Positions 51,360 to 60,431 of a stretch of DNA of 64,000 nucleotides are shown here, piece by piece. Made by a program: the position numbers and the translations under genes. The notes beneath the pieces are model-generated. The model worked only from the letters and a program-made list of their open reading frames with translations, ran no database searches and was not told where the DNA came from. Source of the stretch: Syntrophaceae bacterium UBA7520 (GTDB lineage: Bacteria; Desulfobacterota; Syntrophia; Syntrophales; Smithellaceae); the NCBI GenBank assembly GCA_002478265.1, contig DLNC01000012.1, positions 105,539-169,538 on the forward strand, given 5' to 3'. Every line of letters starts with the position of its first letter. Position 1 is the stretch's first letter.

Positions 51360-52352
51360 ATGACGGATATCAATTTGTGCCGGCAATTGGCTGAAGGAAT
51401 CGGCGCGGGAGAATCCGCACTTATACCAAAAATATTTGAAGCGTTAATAAATGATGACGAAGCAAAAGTCTTGCTGGCGGCATCGCCTCCGGCAACGGTA
51501 AGCGAGCTGGCGCAAAAAACAGGATTTTCCGAAGAGACAATCAGAAAAATGATGGAGTCCTTATTCAACAGGGGGCTAATTTTCAAAGCGCGGAAAGGTG
51601 ACGAGCTGAAATTCTATCGCGTGAAAAGCGTACCCCAGATGCATGATTCCACCAGCCTCACGCCCGGCTTGTCCCGAAAAGTGCTGGATTTGTGGAAAAT
51701 GTACATGCAGAAGGAGTGGCCCACCTACGGTCAGGCGATAACCAACTTCCTTCCCGGTTCCGTCATGCGCGTTGTTCCCGTGAATGAACGCATCGATCCG
51801 CAATCGCGCATTCTCGCCTATGACGACGTTCTGAAAATTATTGAAGGTGCAAAAACGCTTTCCGTCACCAAATGTTCCTGCCGGGTCATTGACGGCTCCT
51901 GCGGCAAGCCCTTGGAGGTTTGCATGCAGGTTGATCGCGCGGCAGAATATAACATCGAAAGAGGAACAGGCCGCGCTTTGTCCAAAAGCGAAGCGATGAA
52001 GATCATTCAGCTATGCGAAGAAGAGGGGCTTGTCCACGTGGTTGATAACCGTCAGACCGTGGGACATGTTATCTGCAACTGCTGTAAGGATTGCTGCCTG
52101 AACTGGCCGATAATGAACGGCCCGAAAAAATGGGTCGCGCCTAGCCGGTTTGAAGCGGTGGTCGATCCTGACTTATGCACGGGCTGTGAGACCTGCCTGG
52201 ACAGATGCTTTTTCGACGCGATTGTGATGGAAAATGACCTGGCTGTTATTAAGGCGGAAAACTGCCTCGGCTGCGGAGCCTGCACCGTCACGTGCCCCAC
52301 CGAAGCAATAAAACTTAAGGAAGTCCGGCCGGCCGATTTTGTTCCGGTTTAG
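51360..52352 (+). CDS. HTH-domain 4Fe-4S protein (paralogue 3 of 3)
   Basis: The 330-residue protein has a winged helix at residues ~30-85 (ATVSELAQKTGFSEETIRKMMESLFNRGLI), the KCSCRVIDGSCGKPLEVC block, ALSKSEAMKIIQLCEEEGLVH, CNCCKDCC, and a C-terminal 2x[4Fe-4S] ferredoxin (CTGCETCLDRC, CLGCGACTVTCP). Compared with the other two it has a shorter dense-Cys motif. AGGAGG precedes the ATG. It is transcribed divergently from paralogue 2 across a 187-base region holding both operators, and is followed by the amidohydrolase gene. Confidence 0.82.
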   Translation: MTDINLCRQLAEGIGAGESALIPKIFEALINDDEAKVLLAASPPATVSELAQKTGFSEETIRKMMESLFNRGLIFKARKGDELKFYRVKSVPQMHDSTSLTPGLSRKVLDLWKMYMQKEWPTYGQAITNFLPGSVMRVVPVNERIDPQSRILAYDDVLKIIEGAKTLSVTKCSCRVIDGSCGKPLEVCMQVDRAAEYNIERGTGRALSKSEAMKIIQLCEEEGLVHVVDNRQTVGHVICNCCKDCCLNWPIMNGPKKWVAPSRFEAVVDPDLCTGCETCLDRCFFDAIVMENDLAVIKAENCLGCGACTVTCPTEAIKLKEVRPADFVPV

Positions 52353-52413
52353 TTAAATACATTAAGCAAACAATATCAGAGGATTTTTTTACAGAATAAT
52401 ATTTGCGCATAAA

Positions 52414-53220
52414 ATGATTGATTTCCATGTTCACTTGTTTCCCGACAATATGTTTGATGCCCTCTGGAAAACTTTTTACAAGTTATACGGCATTACCATT
52501 TTATACAAATATTATTACCGGCAATGCATAGAATACCTGCAGGCTCATAACGTCCATCATATTGTCTATTCAAATTATGCCCACAAGAAAGGCATAGCGC
52601 AATGGCTTAACTTCTGGAACAGGCAAATTCTTGATGAATTTGACAACCTCTATTGTTTTGCCGCCTATCATCCCGATGACGAAAACTCGCTTGTCCACGC
52701 GGAAGAAATTATATCCCACCAAAAGATTCTCGGAATAAAGATTCATTGCCTGGTACAGGAAATTGCGCCGGATGACGAGAGGCTTTTCCCGCTATACGAA
52801 ATGTTGATGGACAAGAAAAAACGTCTGCTGATGCATGCGGGAACCGGCCCCGTCGGCAATGAGTTTGTCGGCATTAAACGCTTCAGGTCACTAATGGATC
52901 GCTACCCGAACCTCCCTGTTAACATCGCTCACCTCGGCGGCCTGGAATATGCGGAATTTATCCGCCTTCTGGATGAATACCCCAATCTCTATATGGATAC
53001 GGCTTTTTGCTTTTGGCCTCAGACGCCCTGGTGTTACAACCTGGATATTAATATTCTGGAGAGATACAAAGACAGAATTATCTACGGATCGGATTTTCCG
53101 AATATTTTTTTGCCCCGCGAAGATGAGATCAACTATCTGCGCGAGCTGAATCTCTCGGATGATTTTTATAATAAAGTTTTCCGGGAAAACGGAATAAAAC
53201 TTCTGGCCGGTTCATTCTGA
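52414..53220 (+). CDS. Amidohydrolase-family metal-dependent hydrolase (TIM barrel)
   Basis: The 268-residue enzyme has the amidohydrolase-2 metal ligands in order: HVH at residues 5-7 (MIDFHVHLFP), MHAG near residue 142, the IAHLGG strand and the Asp in IYGSDFPN. The family includes decarboxylases and hydrolases of carboxylic or cyclic substrates; the substrate cannot be told. It lies 61 bases downstream of the 4Fe-4S paralogue on the same strand and has no strong ribosome site. Confidence 0.87.
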   Translation: MIDFHVHLFPDNMFDALWKTFYKLYGITILYKYYYRQCIEYLQAHNVHHIVYSNYAHKKGIAQWLNFWNRQILDEFDNLYCFAAYHPDDENSLVHAEEIISHQKILGIKIHCLVQEIAPDDERLFPLYEMLMDKKKRLLMHAGTGPVGNEFVGIKRFRSLMDRYPNLPVNIAHLGGLEYAEFIRLLDEYPNLYMDTAFCFWPQTPWCYNLDINILERYKDRIIYGSDFPNIFLPREDEINYLRELNLSDDFYNKVFRENGIKLLAGSF

Positions 53221-53320
53221 GCCGTAGCGTTGAATACGACGGCCATACCTGAAAAAGCAGACGGAGAGCACGCTGAAGCGATCAGTAATTTCATTGGAAA
53301 CCGTCTTATCACTGCCTTAC

Positions 53321-54313
53321 TTAATGAGCAGGCAAAAGATGCTTCCTTAAAAATTCAGCTTCCAGCCTAACCGTTTTTTCAAAGATATCTCCCACATAAA
53401 TATCAAAATGTTTGATGGGTAGGCCGATTACTGTTGCCTGGGGAATTTTTTTTGCTGTTTTTTTTACATCTTTAGCCGGTATGAGGGTGTCTTGCTGGGC
53501 ATATATGATCAGGACGGGGCAAGATACGTCCGGGGCATGTTTAATGGGCCGATAAAAAAACGCGGTCAGGGCGATGTTCGCGGGACATTTTCTATCGGAA
53601 GAGACACCCGGAGGCCTGCTTTTTTTCCAGCCTTCGAGTGCGTCGGGGGTGTTGAGCATGCCAAAAGTATCAGGCGCGGCTACTATGGGCACATAATGCC
53701 GCTTGTTAAATAAAGCCGCGCTTATTGTGTCACGCAGGCCATGATACAGAGCCTGAAGCTTATAGCCAACGCTCCTGCCGGATGACCGCCCATCCACGAA
53801 AGGAACCTGGGCGACAATAGCGGCTATTTCCGGATCACGGGAAGCCGTGACAATCACATGACCACCGCTGAAAGATGTCCCCCAAAGCGCGATACGTTTG
53901 TTATCCACTGAATCAAGCGACCGCGCAAAGGCTATGGCGGATTGCCAATCCTCCAGATGCCTCCTGGGGTTTACGTAATTGCGCGGCTCTCCTTCGCTGT
54001 CGCCGAAACCCCGATAGTCAAAGACGAGACAGGCCAGTCCCTCACTGACAAAACGCTTTGCATATTCATCCAGAAGGAATGTTTTTTCCGCGCCAAAACC
54101 ATGAGCCATAATGACAAGCGGCGGCCTGGAAACGGTCTTGGGCAAATAAAGCCACGCCGCGCAGTTTTCACCACGACTTTTAAATACAGTGTCGATTCTG
54201 GTAAACGTCTGGAAATGTTTTTTCTGTTGCAGATTGTTCTGTTCGCCGCCATGTATAGGCTGAGCCGCCAGTACAACAATTAAAATAATGCCAAAGAGTT
54301 TTGCTTTATTCAT
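53321..54313 (-). CDS. Secreted alpha/beta hydrolase
   Basis: The 330-residue protein has a signal peptide (MNKAKLFGIILIVVLAAQPIHGG) and an alpha/beta-hydrolase fold: oxyanion HGFGAEKT, nucleophile Ser in GTSFSGG (near residue 146), acid Asp in YAQQDTLIP and His in LPIKHFDIYVG. It is similar to the DLH/peptidase S15-like branch that acts on esters or peptides in the periplasm. Substrate unknown. It is followed on the same strand by no close gene, so probably monocistronic. Confidence 0.86.
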   Translation of the reverse strand: MNKAKLFGIILIVVLAAQPIHGGEQNNLQQKKHFQTFTRIDTVFKSRGENCAAWLYLPKTVSRPPLVIMAHGFGAEKTFLLDEYAKRFVSEGLACLVFDYRGFGDSEGEPRNYVNPRRHLEDWQSAIAFARSLDSVDNKRIALWGTSFSGGHVIVTASRDPEIAAIVAQVPFVDGRSSGRSVGYKLQALYHGLRDTISAALFNKRHYVPIVAAPDTFGMLNTPDALEGWKKSRPPGVSSDRKCPANIALTAFFYRPIKHAPDVSCPVLIIYAQQDTLIPAKDVKKTAKKIPQATVIGLPIKHFDIYVGDIFEKTVRLEAEFLRKHLLPAH

Positions 54314-54476
54314 GAATCTGCTCCTTTTATTCCCCGTCGATTATATCTTGAGTCACCTATATGCGATTCTGCAAAAGCGTGGTTTAAATAAAAACATCCA
54401 CGGAAAGGCGTAACACCGAACTTACAAAAACATCAATAATCTTTCTGGCTAGCGGCACTCCTGGTAGAAAGTTATT

Positions 54477-55433
54477 TTATTTTTTCCCGGGTGAAAAATA
54501 TTTTCGGAAAAATCCGGTAATCAGTTGCCCCGGCGAAGGAACAGCCCGGTCTTCGCGCAGCGCTGTTTTTATGCTTTTAACATATTCCCGACAAGCGTTT
54601 TCCCCTTTTTTGACCAGATCACCGCTGCGCGCGAAGTCGGCCCAGTGAAGATCGCCCACCTCAGGCCGGATTACAATATCCGCGCCCGCCAGCTCCGCCT
54701 CCTCCAATCTGTTGGAAGTAATTTCACCCGCGCGATAAATTATTTCCGTTGCCGTATCCACATCCGCGTCTGTCGCCTTAGGCAACGAGCGGCCGACCAT
54801 CACGGCAATAACGATATCCGCGCCCAGTTCACGCGCCGCCCTGACAGGGACACTGCTGGTAATACCGCCGTCCGCCAGAAGCTTGTCGCCCTTGCGCACC
54901 GGTTCCACCGCTCCGGGGACGGAAGAGCTGGCCAGCACCGCTTCGCGCAGCGAGCCTTCGGAAAGAATAACCTCCTTGCCGGTAATCAAATCCGTGGCCA
55001 CGGCGTAAAAAGGAACACGCGTGTCGCGTATATCGATATCGGGCAGCAGATAATTTATCAGTGATTTAAAATCCTCGCCAGGAAGCAACGAGGGCCGGAA
55101 AAAAGCACGCATCAGATAATAGCGATTCAAAAGATAGGACTGAGCTTTCTGCAGGGAAGATTTTGGCGCGGGTGAAAACGAAAGACCAATAGCCTTAAGT
55201 GAAGATTTGTCAAATTCCGGGCTTTGCAGATAGATATCGATCTTTGTCTTTATTTCTTTCGGCGACTGACCGCTCGCGTAGGCACCGCCGATTAGCGAAC
55301 CGGCGCTTGTTCCCACAATCAGGTCTACCCTGACGCCTTCCTGCTCCAGAATATCCAACACGCCGATATGGGAAAGACCGCGCACACCGCCACCGCCCAA
55401 CGCCAGACCGACTTTTTTACCCGTCCATTTCAT
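54477..55433 (-). CDS. Patatin-like phospholipase (RssA type)
   Basis: The 318-residue protein has the patatin Ser-Asp dyad: oxyanion GGGGVRGLSHIGVL, nucleophile in GTSAGSLIGG (Ser near 44) and DGGITSSVPV (Asp near 190). There is no signal peptide, so it is cytoplasmic. Size and C-terminal region match RssA-type patatins, which hydrolyse acyl esters of membrane lipids. It lies 67 bases after the secreted helical protein gene and with the larger patatin forms a lipid-related group. Confidence 0.9.
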   Translation of the reverse strand: MKWTGKKVGLALGGGGVRGLSHIGVLDILEQEGVRVDLIVGTSAGSLIGGAYASGQSPKEIKTKIDIYLQSPEFDKSSLKAIGLSFSPAPKSSLQKAQSYLLNRYYLMRAFFRPSLLPGEDFKSLINYLLPDIDIRDTRVPFYAVATDLITGKEVILSEGSLREAVLASSSVPGAVEPVRKGDKLLADGGITSSVPVRAARELGADIVIAVMVGRSLPKATDADVDTATEIIYRAGEITSNRLEEAELAGADIVIRPEVGDLHWADFARSGDLVKKGENACREYVKSIKTALREDRAVPSPGQLITGFFRKYFSPGKK

Positions 55434-55500
55434 TATCTCTTGCCGTTATTACAAATTAAGCGATAACCGTGACATAAATATTCGCGGCTATGCTTTACTT

Positions 55501-56136
55501 TTATGTGTCTTCCCTCGGAGAAATCTTTTTGCCGAATTTTTCAATCTCTTTGCCCGCGTCCTGTATGCCTCTGCCCACTTCCTCGGTAATCAGCCGGCCT
55601 TTTCTTTTCAGTTTCAGGACAATCTCCTCGGACTTTTGCATGACCTTTTTCGTGCTTTCTTCCGCTTTTTGACCCGCCCAAGCCAACCCTCTTTCCAGAT
55701 TCTTGTTGGCCGCGTCAAGCGCCTCGCCTGCCGTTGCCCTTTCCCGTTTCGCCCAGGATTCCGTCGATTTGATATGCGACTCCAAAGCCAGCGCGTGATA
55801 GACGCGCGCGAAGGTGTCTTCAATTCTCTTTACCGATTTTACCGTGCCCTTTTTCACGTCATCCGCCAGTTTATCCAGTTCCCGCGCCGAGTCCTCCAGC
55901 TCCCCCTTGCCCCGGGAAGAGGCTTTAGCCGCTTTTTCTTTTATGTATATCGCGCCTCTTTTGATTTGCTCAGAGGCGGAATTAATATTATTGTCGAGAT
56001 AATCTTTTTTTGCTTTCTGAAAAGTCTGTTCAATAAGCGAAGGGGTTTCATCAACGGAGACGGAAACATGCGGAATAATCATTATCGTAAAAAAAGCAAA
56101 AACAAAAACCGGAAAAACACGACTCAAGCGACTCAT
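55501..56136 (-). CDS. Secreted amphipathic-helix protein of unknown function
   Basis: This 211-residue protein has a signal peptide (residues 1-28, cleavage near VSVSVDE) and an almost wholly helical, highly charged mature part. Repeated Lys/Glu patterns (AKKDYLDNN, ELDKLADDVKKG, AGQKAEESTKKVMQKSEEI) resemble apolipoprotein- or LEA-like amphipathic helices. No catalytic motif is visible. It lies between two patatin-like phospholipase genes on the same strand, so association with lipid surfaces is a reasonable guess. GGAGGAAA precedes the ATG. Confidence 0.7.
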   Translation of the reverse strand: MSRLSRVFPVFVFAFFTIMIIPHVSVSVDETPSLIEQTFQKAKKDYLDNNINSASEQIKRGAIYIKEKAAKASSRGKGELEDSARELDKLADDVKKGTVKSVKRIEDTFARVYHALALESHIKSTESWAKRERATAGEALDAANKNLERGLAWAGQKAEESTKKVMQKSEEIVLKLKRKGRLITEEVGRGIQDAGKEIEKFGKKISPREDT

Positions 56137-56201
56137 TATTTCCTCCTTTCCTTAAATTTTGTTTATGTTCTTACTATGTTTTACCGACATTTTTTCAGCC
56201 G

Positions 56202-57944
56202 CTATATCAGCGGGCCTGGATTTTCATTGAGAAGAATCTTTTTAATGCGATACAGGCACGGAGCGTCTTTTTTGAAGATTATTTTTACCGCTTCGTCGAT
56301 TCTCTGTTTGCTGATATCCGAAATGCGCAGATTGGTTTCGATGCGGTTTAATCCCTGGCGCAGCGTTCTTGCCTCCAGCGGGTTATCATCGTAACTCAGC
56401 GGCGTGACGTCAACTATGCTTTCATCCACTTTGTCGAAGGTTATGTGCCAGAAAGTCAATTTATCTTTGATATCTATATTGTCCTTCAGAAATTCACTGA
56501 TGCCGATTTGTCGGTTGCTCTTCAATAAGGCGTCAAAACTGTCCATAAAGTTCATATCGAGATAATGACTGAAGGTGCTCCGGGGCTCAGGATTTTTGCT
56601 GCTCTTGCCGGCGGGCTCGACAAAGGCGTCCACGAGAATGACGATAACATGCTTATATTTGCCGCGGTTTTCTTTCAGCACACGGGACAAACTGCGCAGA
56701 CCAAGATTGTCGGCGTTGCCGCCATCGAATACATGGCGGTATCTCTCATCATTTTCATCAGAAAAATCACGCAACGTAACATAACTAAACACCGCCGGAA
56801 AAGCCGCGGAAGCCATAACGCCCCGCGCCACATGAAACTGATAAATGTCGGAATTCAGATGTTCGGTAAAATCTTCATCCGTAAAGGTAAAAACGGAACC
56901 GAACTGCATTTTCGGCGCTCCTTCCTTTGCTTCCCTGTTGGGATTTTCATAGTATTCCGTGCCGTCTGTGGCGTTGATAATCAGGTACGGGCGTTCAGGA
57001 TTCAGATCGCCGAATTTCAGCGGAACGCCCAGGTTTTTTGTGTCAAAAAGATTATCCTCCAGGGTCTGCGCCATAATGTCGGTACGGTCATAGGCGGTCA
57101 GCCAGTAACGTGCGATATTGCCCGGCCAGAACCAGCTGGCAAACCATCTGTTCAAATAATTACGCGACATTAAATCTTCGACGTGCGCGCGGCGAAATTG
57201 GAGATTCAGGTCAAACAGACCCCTTGTCCGTCTTTCATGCCACTCCTGCCGACTTATCCAAATGCGGTTGGAGCTTACCTTGGCCTGAGAAAGATGAAAA
57301 AGTTTTTCCATATAGGCGTATTCTTTGGCGGAACAGTCGCTTATCGCTCTGCGCAGCGCCTTATGCGCCATTCTTTTTTCTTCTTCCGTCATCTTGCCGA
57401 CAACGATTTGCTGCCTTTTCCCTTTTTTATAGCAGGTTATATTGTACTGGTCATTGAACGCGGCGCAGTCCAGTTTGCAGCGGGGAACGGGTATCACAAA
57501 TTCCGGATCTTCGGTAACGGCGTAATAGGCGCCCGCGAGCGAGCCGCCGGAGACGGAAGAAATGACATCAACTTCCTTAAGAATATCCAGGTCAGGATCA
57601 TGCTGCAGTGTGGTCATGACCCGCGCGGCTAAATAAGCCGCACGGCTGCCGCCGCCGGATAAGGCCAGCATAACCAGCACATCCTGGTTGCCGCGGTCAT
57701 CATCTATTTTAAAAGAGGCGTGGCGCGCCGGGCCGAAAGCGCCGGGTGATTGCATCATCACCAATGCCGTTTTCGGATGATTCCAGTAGGCATACTGCGT
57801 GGAGCAGCCGGAAACTATTATCAGCAGACAAAAAACAAGGAGAAAAATAACCACACCCTGATGGCTGATCTGCGCAGTCCGATTATTATTTTTTAAAATT
57901 ATAAATAGGTCTTTGACTATTTCTCTTTCCAGCGCTTTCCTCAT
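56202..57944 (-). CDS. Patatin-like phospholipase lipoprotein
   Basis: The 580-residue protein has a membrane-targeting segment and lipobox (IIVSGCST, Cys near residue 47). A patatin domain follows: oxyanion LSGGGSRAAYLAA, nucleophile in SSVSGGSLAGA and Asp in FDGGNADNLGLRS. It is an outer-membrane or periplasmic acyl hydrolase. The ATG at 57944 is chosen for AAGAGG 7 bases upstream; the GTG at 57983 adds 13 basic residues. The N-region before the hydrophobic core is unusually long (about 28 residues). Confidence 0.85.
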   Translation of the reverse strand: MRKALEREIVKDLFIILKNNNRTAQISHQGVVIFLLVFCLLIIVSGCSTQYAYWNHPKTALVMMQSPGAFGPARHASFKIDDDRGNQDVLVMLALSGGGSRAAYLAARVMTTLQHDPDLDILKEVDVISSVSGGSLAGAYYAVTEDPEFVIPVPRCKLDCAAFNDQYNITCYKKGKRQQIVVGKMTEEEKRMAHKALRRAISDCSAKEYAYMEKLFHLSQAKVSSNRIWISRQEWHERRTRGLFDLNLQFRRAHVEDLMSRNYLNRWFASWFWPGNIARYWLTAYDRTDIMAQTLEDNLFDTKNLGVPLKFGDLNPERPYLIINATDGTEYYENPNREAKEGAPKMQFGSVFTFTDEDFTEHLNSDIYQFHVARGVMASAAFPAVFSYVTLRDFSDENDERYRHVFDGGNADNLGLRSLSRVLKENRGKYKHVIVILVDAFVEPAGKSSKNPEPRSTFSHYLDMNFMDSFDALLKSNRQIGISEFLKDNIDIKDKLTFWHITFDKVDESIVDVTPLSYDDNPLEARTLRQGLNRIETNLRISDISKQRIDEAVKIIFKKDAPCLYRIKKILLNENPGPLI

Positions 57945-57996
57945 GCGACGGCCTCTTTGCTTGCAAGTTTGCGTATTATACACTTTGATAATTATT

Positions 57997-58746
57997 TCAG
58001 CGAGTTTGTTTTACCGGCGCGCCACTTTTTTCTTCGCGCCGCAGCCACTTTTGGGCCGGCTCGTAATTCTGCCGAGCGGCCTCGGCCATCCACTTCCTGC
58101 CCTGGATATTGTCCTTGGCGACGCCACGCCCGGTGAAATACATTTCCGCCAGCCAGTACTGTCCTTCGGCATCGCCAGATTCCGCGGCTCTTTTATACCA
58201 TTGAAACGCCTGCGCGTTATCCTGCGCCACACCCACGCCCAGCGCGTAGTGATTGCCCAGCAGTGTCATCGCGTTGGCGACATTTCGTTTAGTGGCGATC
58301 TGCGCCCAATTGAACGAACGGTAATAATCTTTCTTTTCAAAAAACATTCGGGCGATGGTGATCTGCGCCTGCGGGTAACCGTTTTCCGCGGAAGTCTGCA
58401 GCCAGTCAAACGCTTTATCTTCGTCCTTGGTCAAACCTCCCTTGCCGTATTGATACGCGTCATAGAGGATGAATTGCGCAACCGCGTGATCTCTTTTGGC
58501 CGTGCGCTGCGCCAGAGCCACAGCCTTCTTTTCATCCTTAGGCACACCCAAGCCGTCGTAATACATCGCCGCCAGACCGGTTTGCGCGGCGGCGTCATTC
58601 TTGGCGGCCAACGGCTCAAAAATCATCAATGCGGTTTTATAATCCCCGTTTCTCAGGGCATGATATCCTTCATCCACATTTTGCGCCCACAGATTTACCG
58701 CAAAAACTAAAATAACAGTGCTGGATAGAATAAAGCGTTTTAACAT
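57997..58746 (-). CDS. Sel1-repeat secreted protein
   Basis: The 249-residue protein has a signal peptide (MLKRFILSSTVILVFAVNLWAQ) and six or so Sel1 repeats of about 36 residues, each with A..GLA.MYYDG.GVPKD or LG..YALG.GVAQDN-type signatures. Sel1 solenoids mediate protein-protein contacts. It starts 5 bases after the SnoaL-like gene; ATG 58746 chosen because GAGG lies 8 bases upstream. Confidence 0.88.
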   Translation of the reverse strand: MLKRFILSSTVILVFAVNLWAQNVDEGYHALRNGDYKTALMIFEPLAAKNDAAAQTGLAAMYYDGLGVPKDEKKAVALAQRTAKRDHAVAQFILYDAYQYGKGGLTKDEDKAFDWLQTSAENGYPQAQITIARMFFEKKDYYRSFNWAQIATKRNVANAMTLLGNHYALGVGVAQDNAQAFQWYKRAAESGDAEGQYWLAEMYFTGRGVAKDNIQGRKWMAEAARQNYEPAQKWLRREEKSGAPVKQTR

Positions 58747-58751
58747 AGCCG

Positions 58752-59156
58752 TCACCTCTTTTTTAATTTAGCAATTTCAGCGAGAAGTTTTGTGCGGTCA
58801 AAGTAAACTTCGTTGCGGCGGATTTTCCCCGCGTCATCCAGTTGCACCAGACACACGCCGACGATTTCCAACATGACCGAACCGACAGGAATTTCCGCGC
58901 GCCATTTATTAAGAAATCCGTCCTCCAGAGGAATGCCTTCTATCTGCGACCAGATCCAGTCAGGGTTGTTCGCCAGAAGCTTGCGGAAATATGCCAGCAG
59001 ATTTGCTTTCCCTTTAACGCCGTCAGGAATGCCGGGGTCAAGATAAAAGGCGTCTTCCGCGTAGAAGCTTGCCAGCAATTCCGGATTGTTTCCCGTCCAA
59101 GCCGTCAGCCACTTTTCGGCAAATTGTCTGGCTTGGATTGTCGTATAATATTTCAT
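58752..59156 (-). CDS. SnoaL/NTF2-like domain protein
   Basis: This 134-residue protein is a single NTF2-like cone fold (FAEKWLTAWTGNNPELLASFYAEDAFYLDPG, GKANLLAYFRKLL, VYFDRTKLL). The family covers small isomerases, binding proteins and uncharacterised enzymes; no definite active site can be named. Start at 59156 with AGAGG 10 bases upstream; the TTG at 59186 would add ten basic residues. It is coupled to the Sel1 gene. Confidence 0.8.
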   Translation of the reverse strand: MKYYTTIQARQFAEKWLTAWTGNNPELLASFYAEDAFYLDPGIPDGVKGKANLLAYFRKLLANNPDWIWSQIEGIPLEDGFLNKWRAEIPVGSVMLEIVGVCLVQLDDAGKIRRNEVYFDRTKLLAEIAKLKKR

Positions 59157-59214
59157 TTCTATCTGCCTCTTTTTCCTTCCAAACAATCAATCTGAGAGTT
59201 GCCTCAACGGCACT

Positions 59215-59535
59215 TTAGAAGCTTGATGCCGACACAGCGACAACGTAAACCGTCCCGCACGCGCCGGGAACACCAGCGGGGCAGGCCTTTGGCGTATAAC
59301 CAATACCGAGGTTGGCTTTTTTAAAAAAGGCGTGCACTAAAACGTCCCGATATTCTCCCGTGGCGTAGAGTCTCAGATCTTTAGATTTGATAAAAAAATA
59401 AAAGTCGTTGCCTCTAACTTGAACAGAATCAAGTTTCCCCTGGTATGAATCTGCGCTTACCGGTATGGTAACTACTGCGTTGAGGCTTAACGCTACGACT
59501 GCCATAAGGAATATTTTCTTCGCCCTTGTTGACAT
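59215..59535 (-). CDS. Small secreted protein of unknown function
   Basis: The 106-residue protein has a signal peptide (residues 1-29, cleavage near VSADSYQ) and a short beta-rich mature part with one Cys pair (ACPAGVPGACGTVY) that may form a disulfide. I do not recognise the family. The ATG at 59535 has GGAGG 8 bases upstream. It lies between the DinB-like and SnoaL-like genes on the same strand. Confidence 0.7.
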   Translation of the reverse strand: MSTRAKKIFLMAVVALSLNAVVTIPVSADSYQGKLDSVQVRGNDFYFFIKSKDLRLYATGEYRDVLVHAFFKKANLGIGYTPKACPAGVPGACGTVYVVAVSASSF

Positions 59536-59604
59536 TGTGCCCACCTCCTCAGATTATTTTTGACTTTCCTTTTCTTTCTGCTTTGTTATTTACGAGTTCT
59601 GCTT

Positions 59605-60057
59605 TTACTGTTTTCGTTTATGCGCGGCGCGGTACTGAAGAAATCCCCTATGCGGCGGTTCTACATCCATCTGCCACAGAAGCGCCAGAAGCTCGCCACG
59701 ATGATGCGTTTCTTCCTGAAAAAAATCCAGGAGCAATGTTTCGCTCTTTTCCAGTTGTTCCGGTGTCATCTTTGCCAGATTGGCACCGGCGCGGATCTCC
59801 ACATCGTCCATATACCTTTTGATTTTTTCGATACTGTCGTATTCTTCTAGTTTTACCTCAGGATAATTTTTATTTCCCTGCAGGGCGTAATTTATATAGG
59901 CGTCCGTCACAAAAATCATGTGCAGAAAAATGTCTTTGAGTGATGGAAAGCTCGCGCCGCGGCCTTTGATAACTTCCGTCCACGGCAGTCTGCTTAAAGT
60001 TTGGAAATATCTATGCCTTAAATCTTGACTGTAATCCAATAGCTGCAAAATTTTCAT
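59605..60057 (-). CDS. DinB-family protein
   Basis: The 150-residue four-helix protein has the DinB metal His positions: one in SLKDIFLHMIFVTDAY and two in QEETHHRGELLALLWQ. DinB/DUF664 proteins are often thiol-dependent transferases, but the function of this one is unknown. It starts near a divergent intergenic region shared with the diguanylate cyclase gene. Confidence 0.85.
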   Translation of the reverse strand: MKILQLLDYSQDLRHRYFQTLSRLPWTEVIKGRGASFPSLKDIFLHMIFVTDAYINYALQGNKNYPEVKLEEYDSIEKIKRYMDDVEIRAGANLAKMTPEQLEKSETLLLDFFQEETHHRGELLALLWQMDVEPPHRGFLQYRAAHKRKQ

Positions 60058-60431
60058 CTTGTTCTCCCCCTCTTGAAATTCGGCTTATTAAATCAAACAA
60101 ATCAATGCCCGCGGCTACTTTTACGGTTTAAAGCAAATATTTCAGGCTTGACTCAACCGCTTCCGATAAAAATTTCCTTACCTTATGAGAATAGCATATT
60201 TTCAATACCACATTGTTTGTTAATATGACAAACACTTCCCATACCTTAAAGAAACTTAAAAATACTCCTTAACCTTAAAAGTATGCCCTTCTTTTTTTAC
60301 CCGCCCAGGAAATATGGTTGGTCGTCCTTATCATGACTGATTCTTTTTGCTTGAATTTTCTTGACTTACAATCTTGATTTTCTTATAGTTTAACTTATAA
60401 GCAAATAAAAGCAATAAGCGGACGCAGGAAC
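60058..60431. other. Divergent intergenic region
   Basis: These 374 AT-rich bases lie between the DinB-like and diguanylate cyclase genes. They hold the promoter at 60361-60389 for the cyclase. I see no ORF, tRNA or recognisable riboswitch in the rest. Confidence 0.5.
60361..60389 (+). promoter_or_regulatory. Promoter of the diguanylate cyclase gene
   Basis: TTGACT (60361-60366) and TATAGT (60384-60389) are spaced by 17 bases, 43 bases upstream of the ATG at 60432. The start itself has a weak ribosome site (CAGGAA). Confidence 0.7.
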
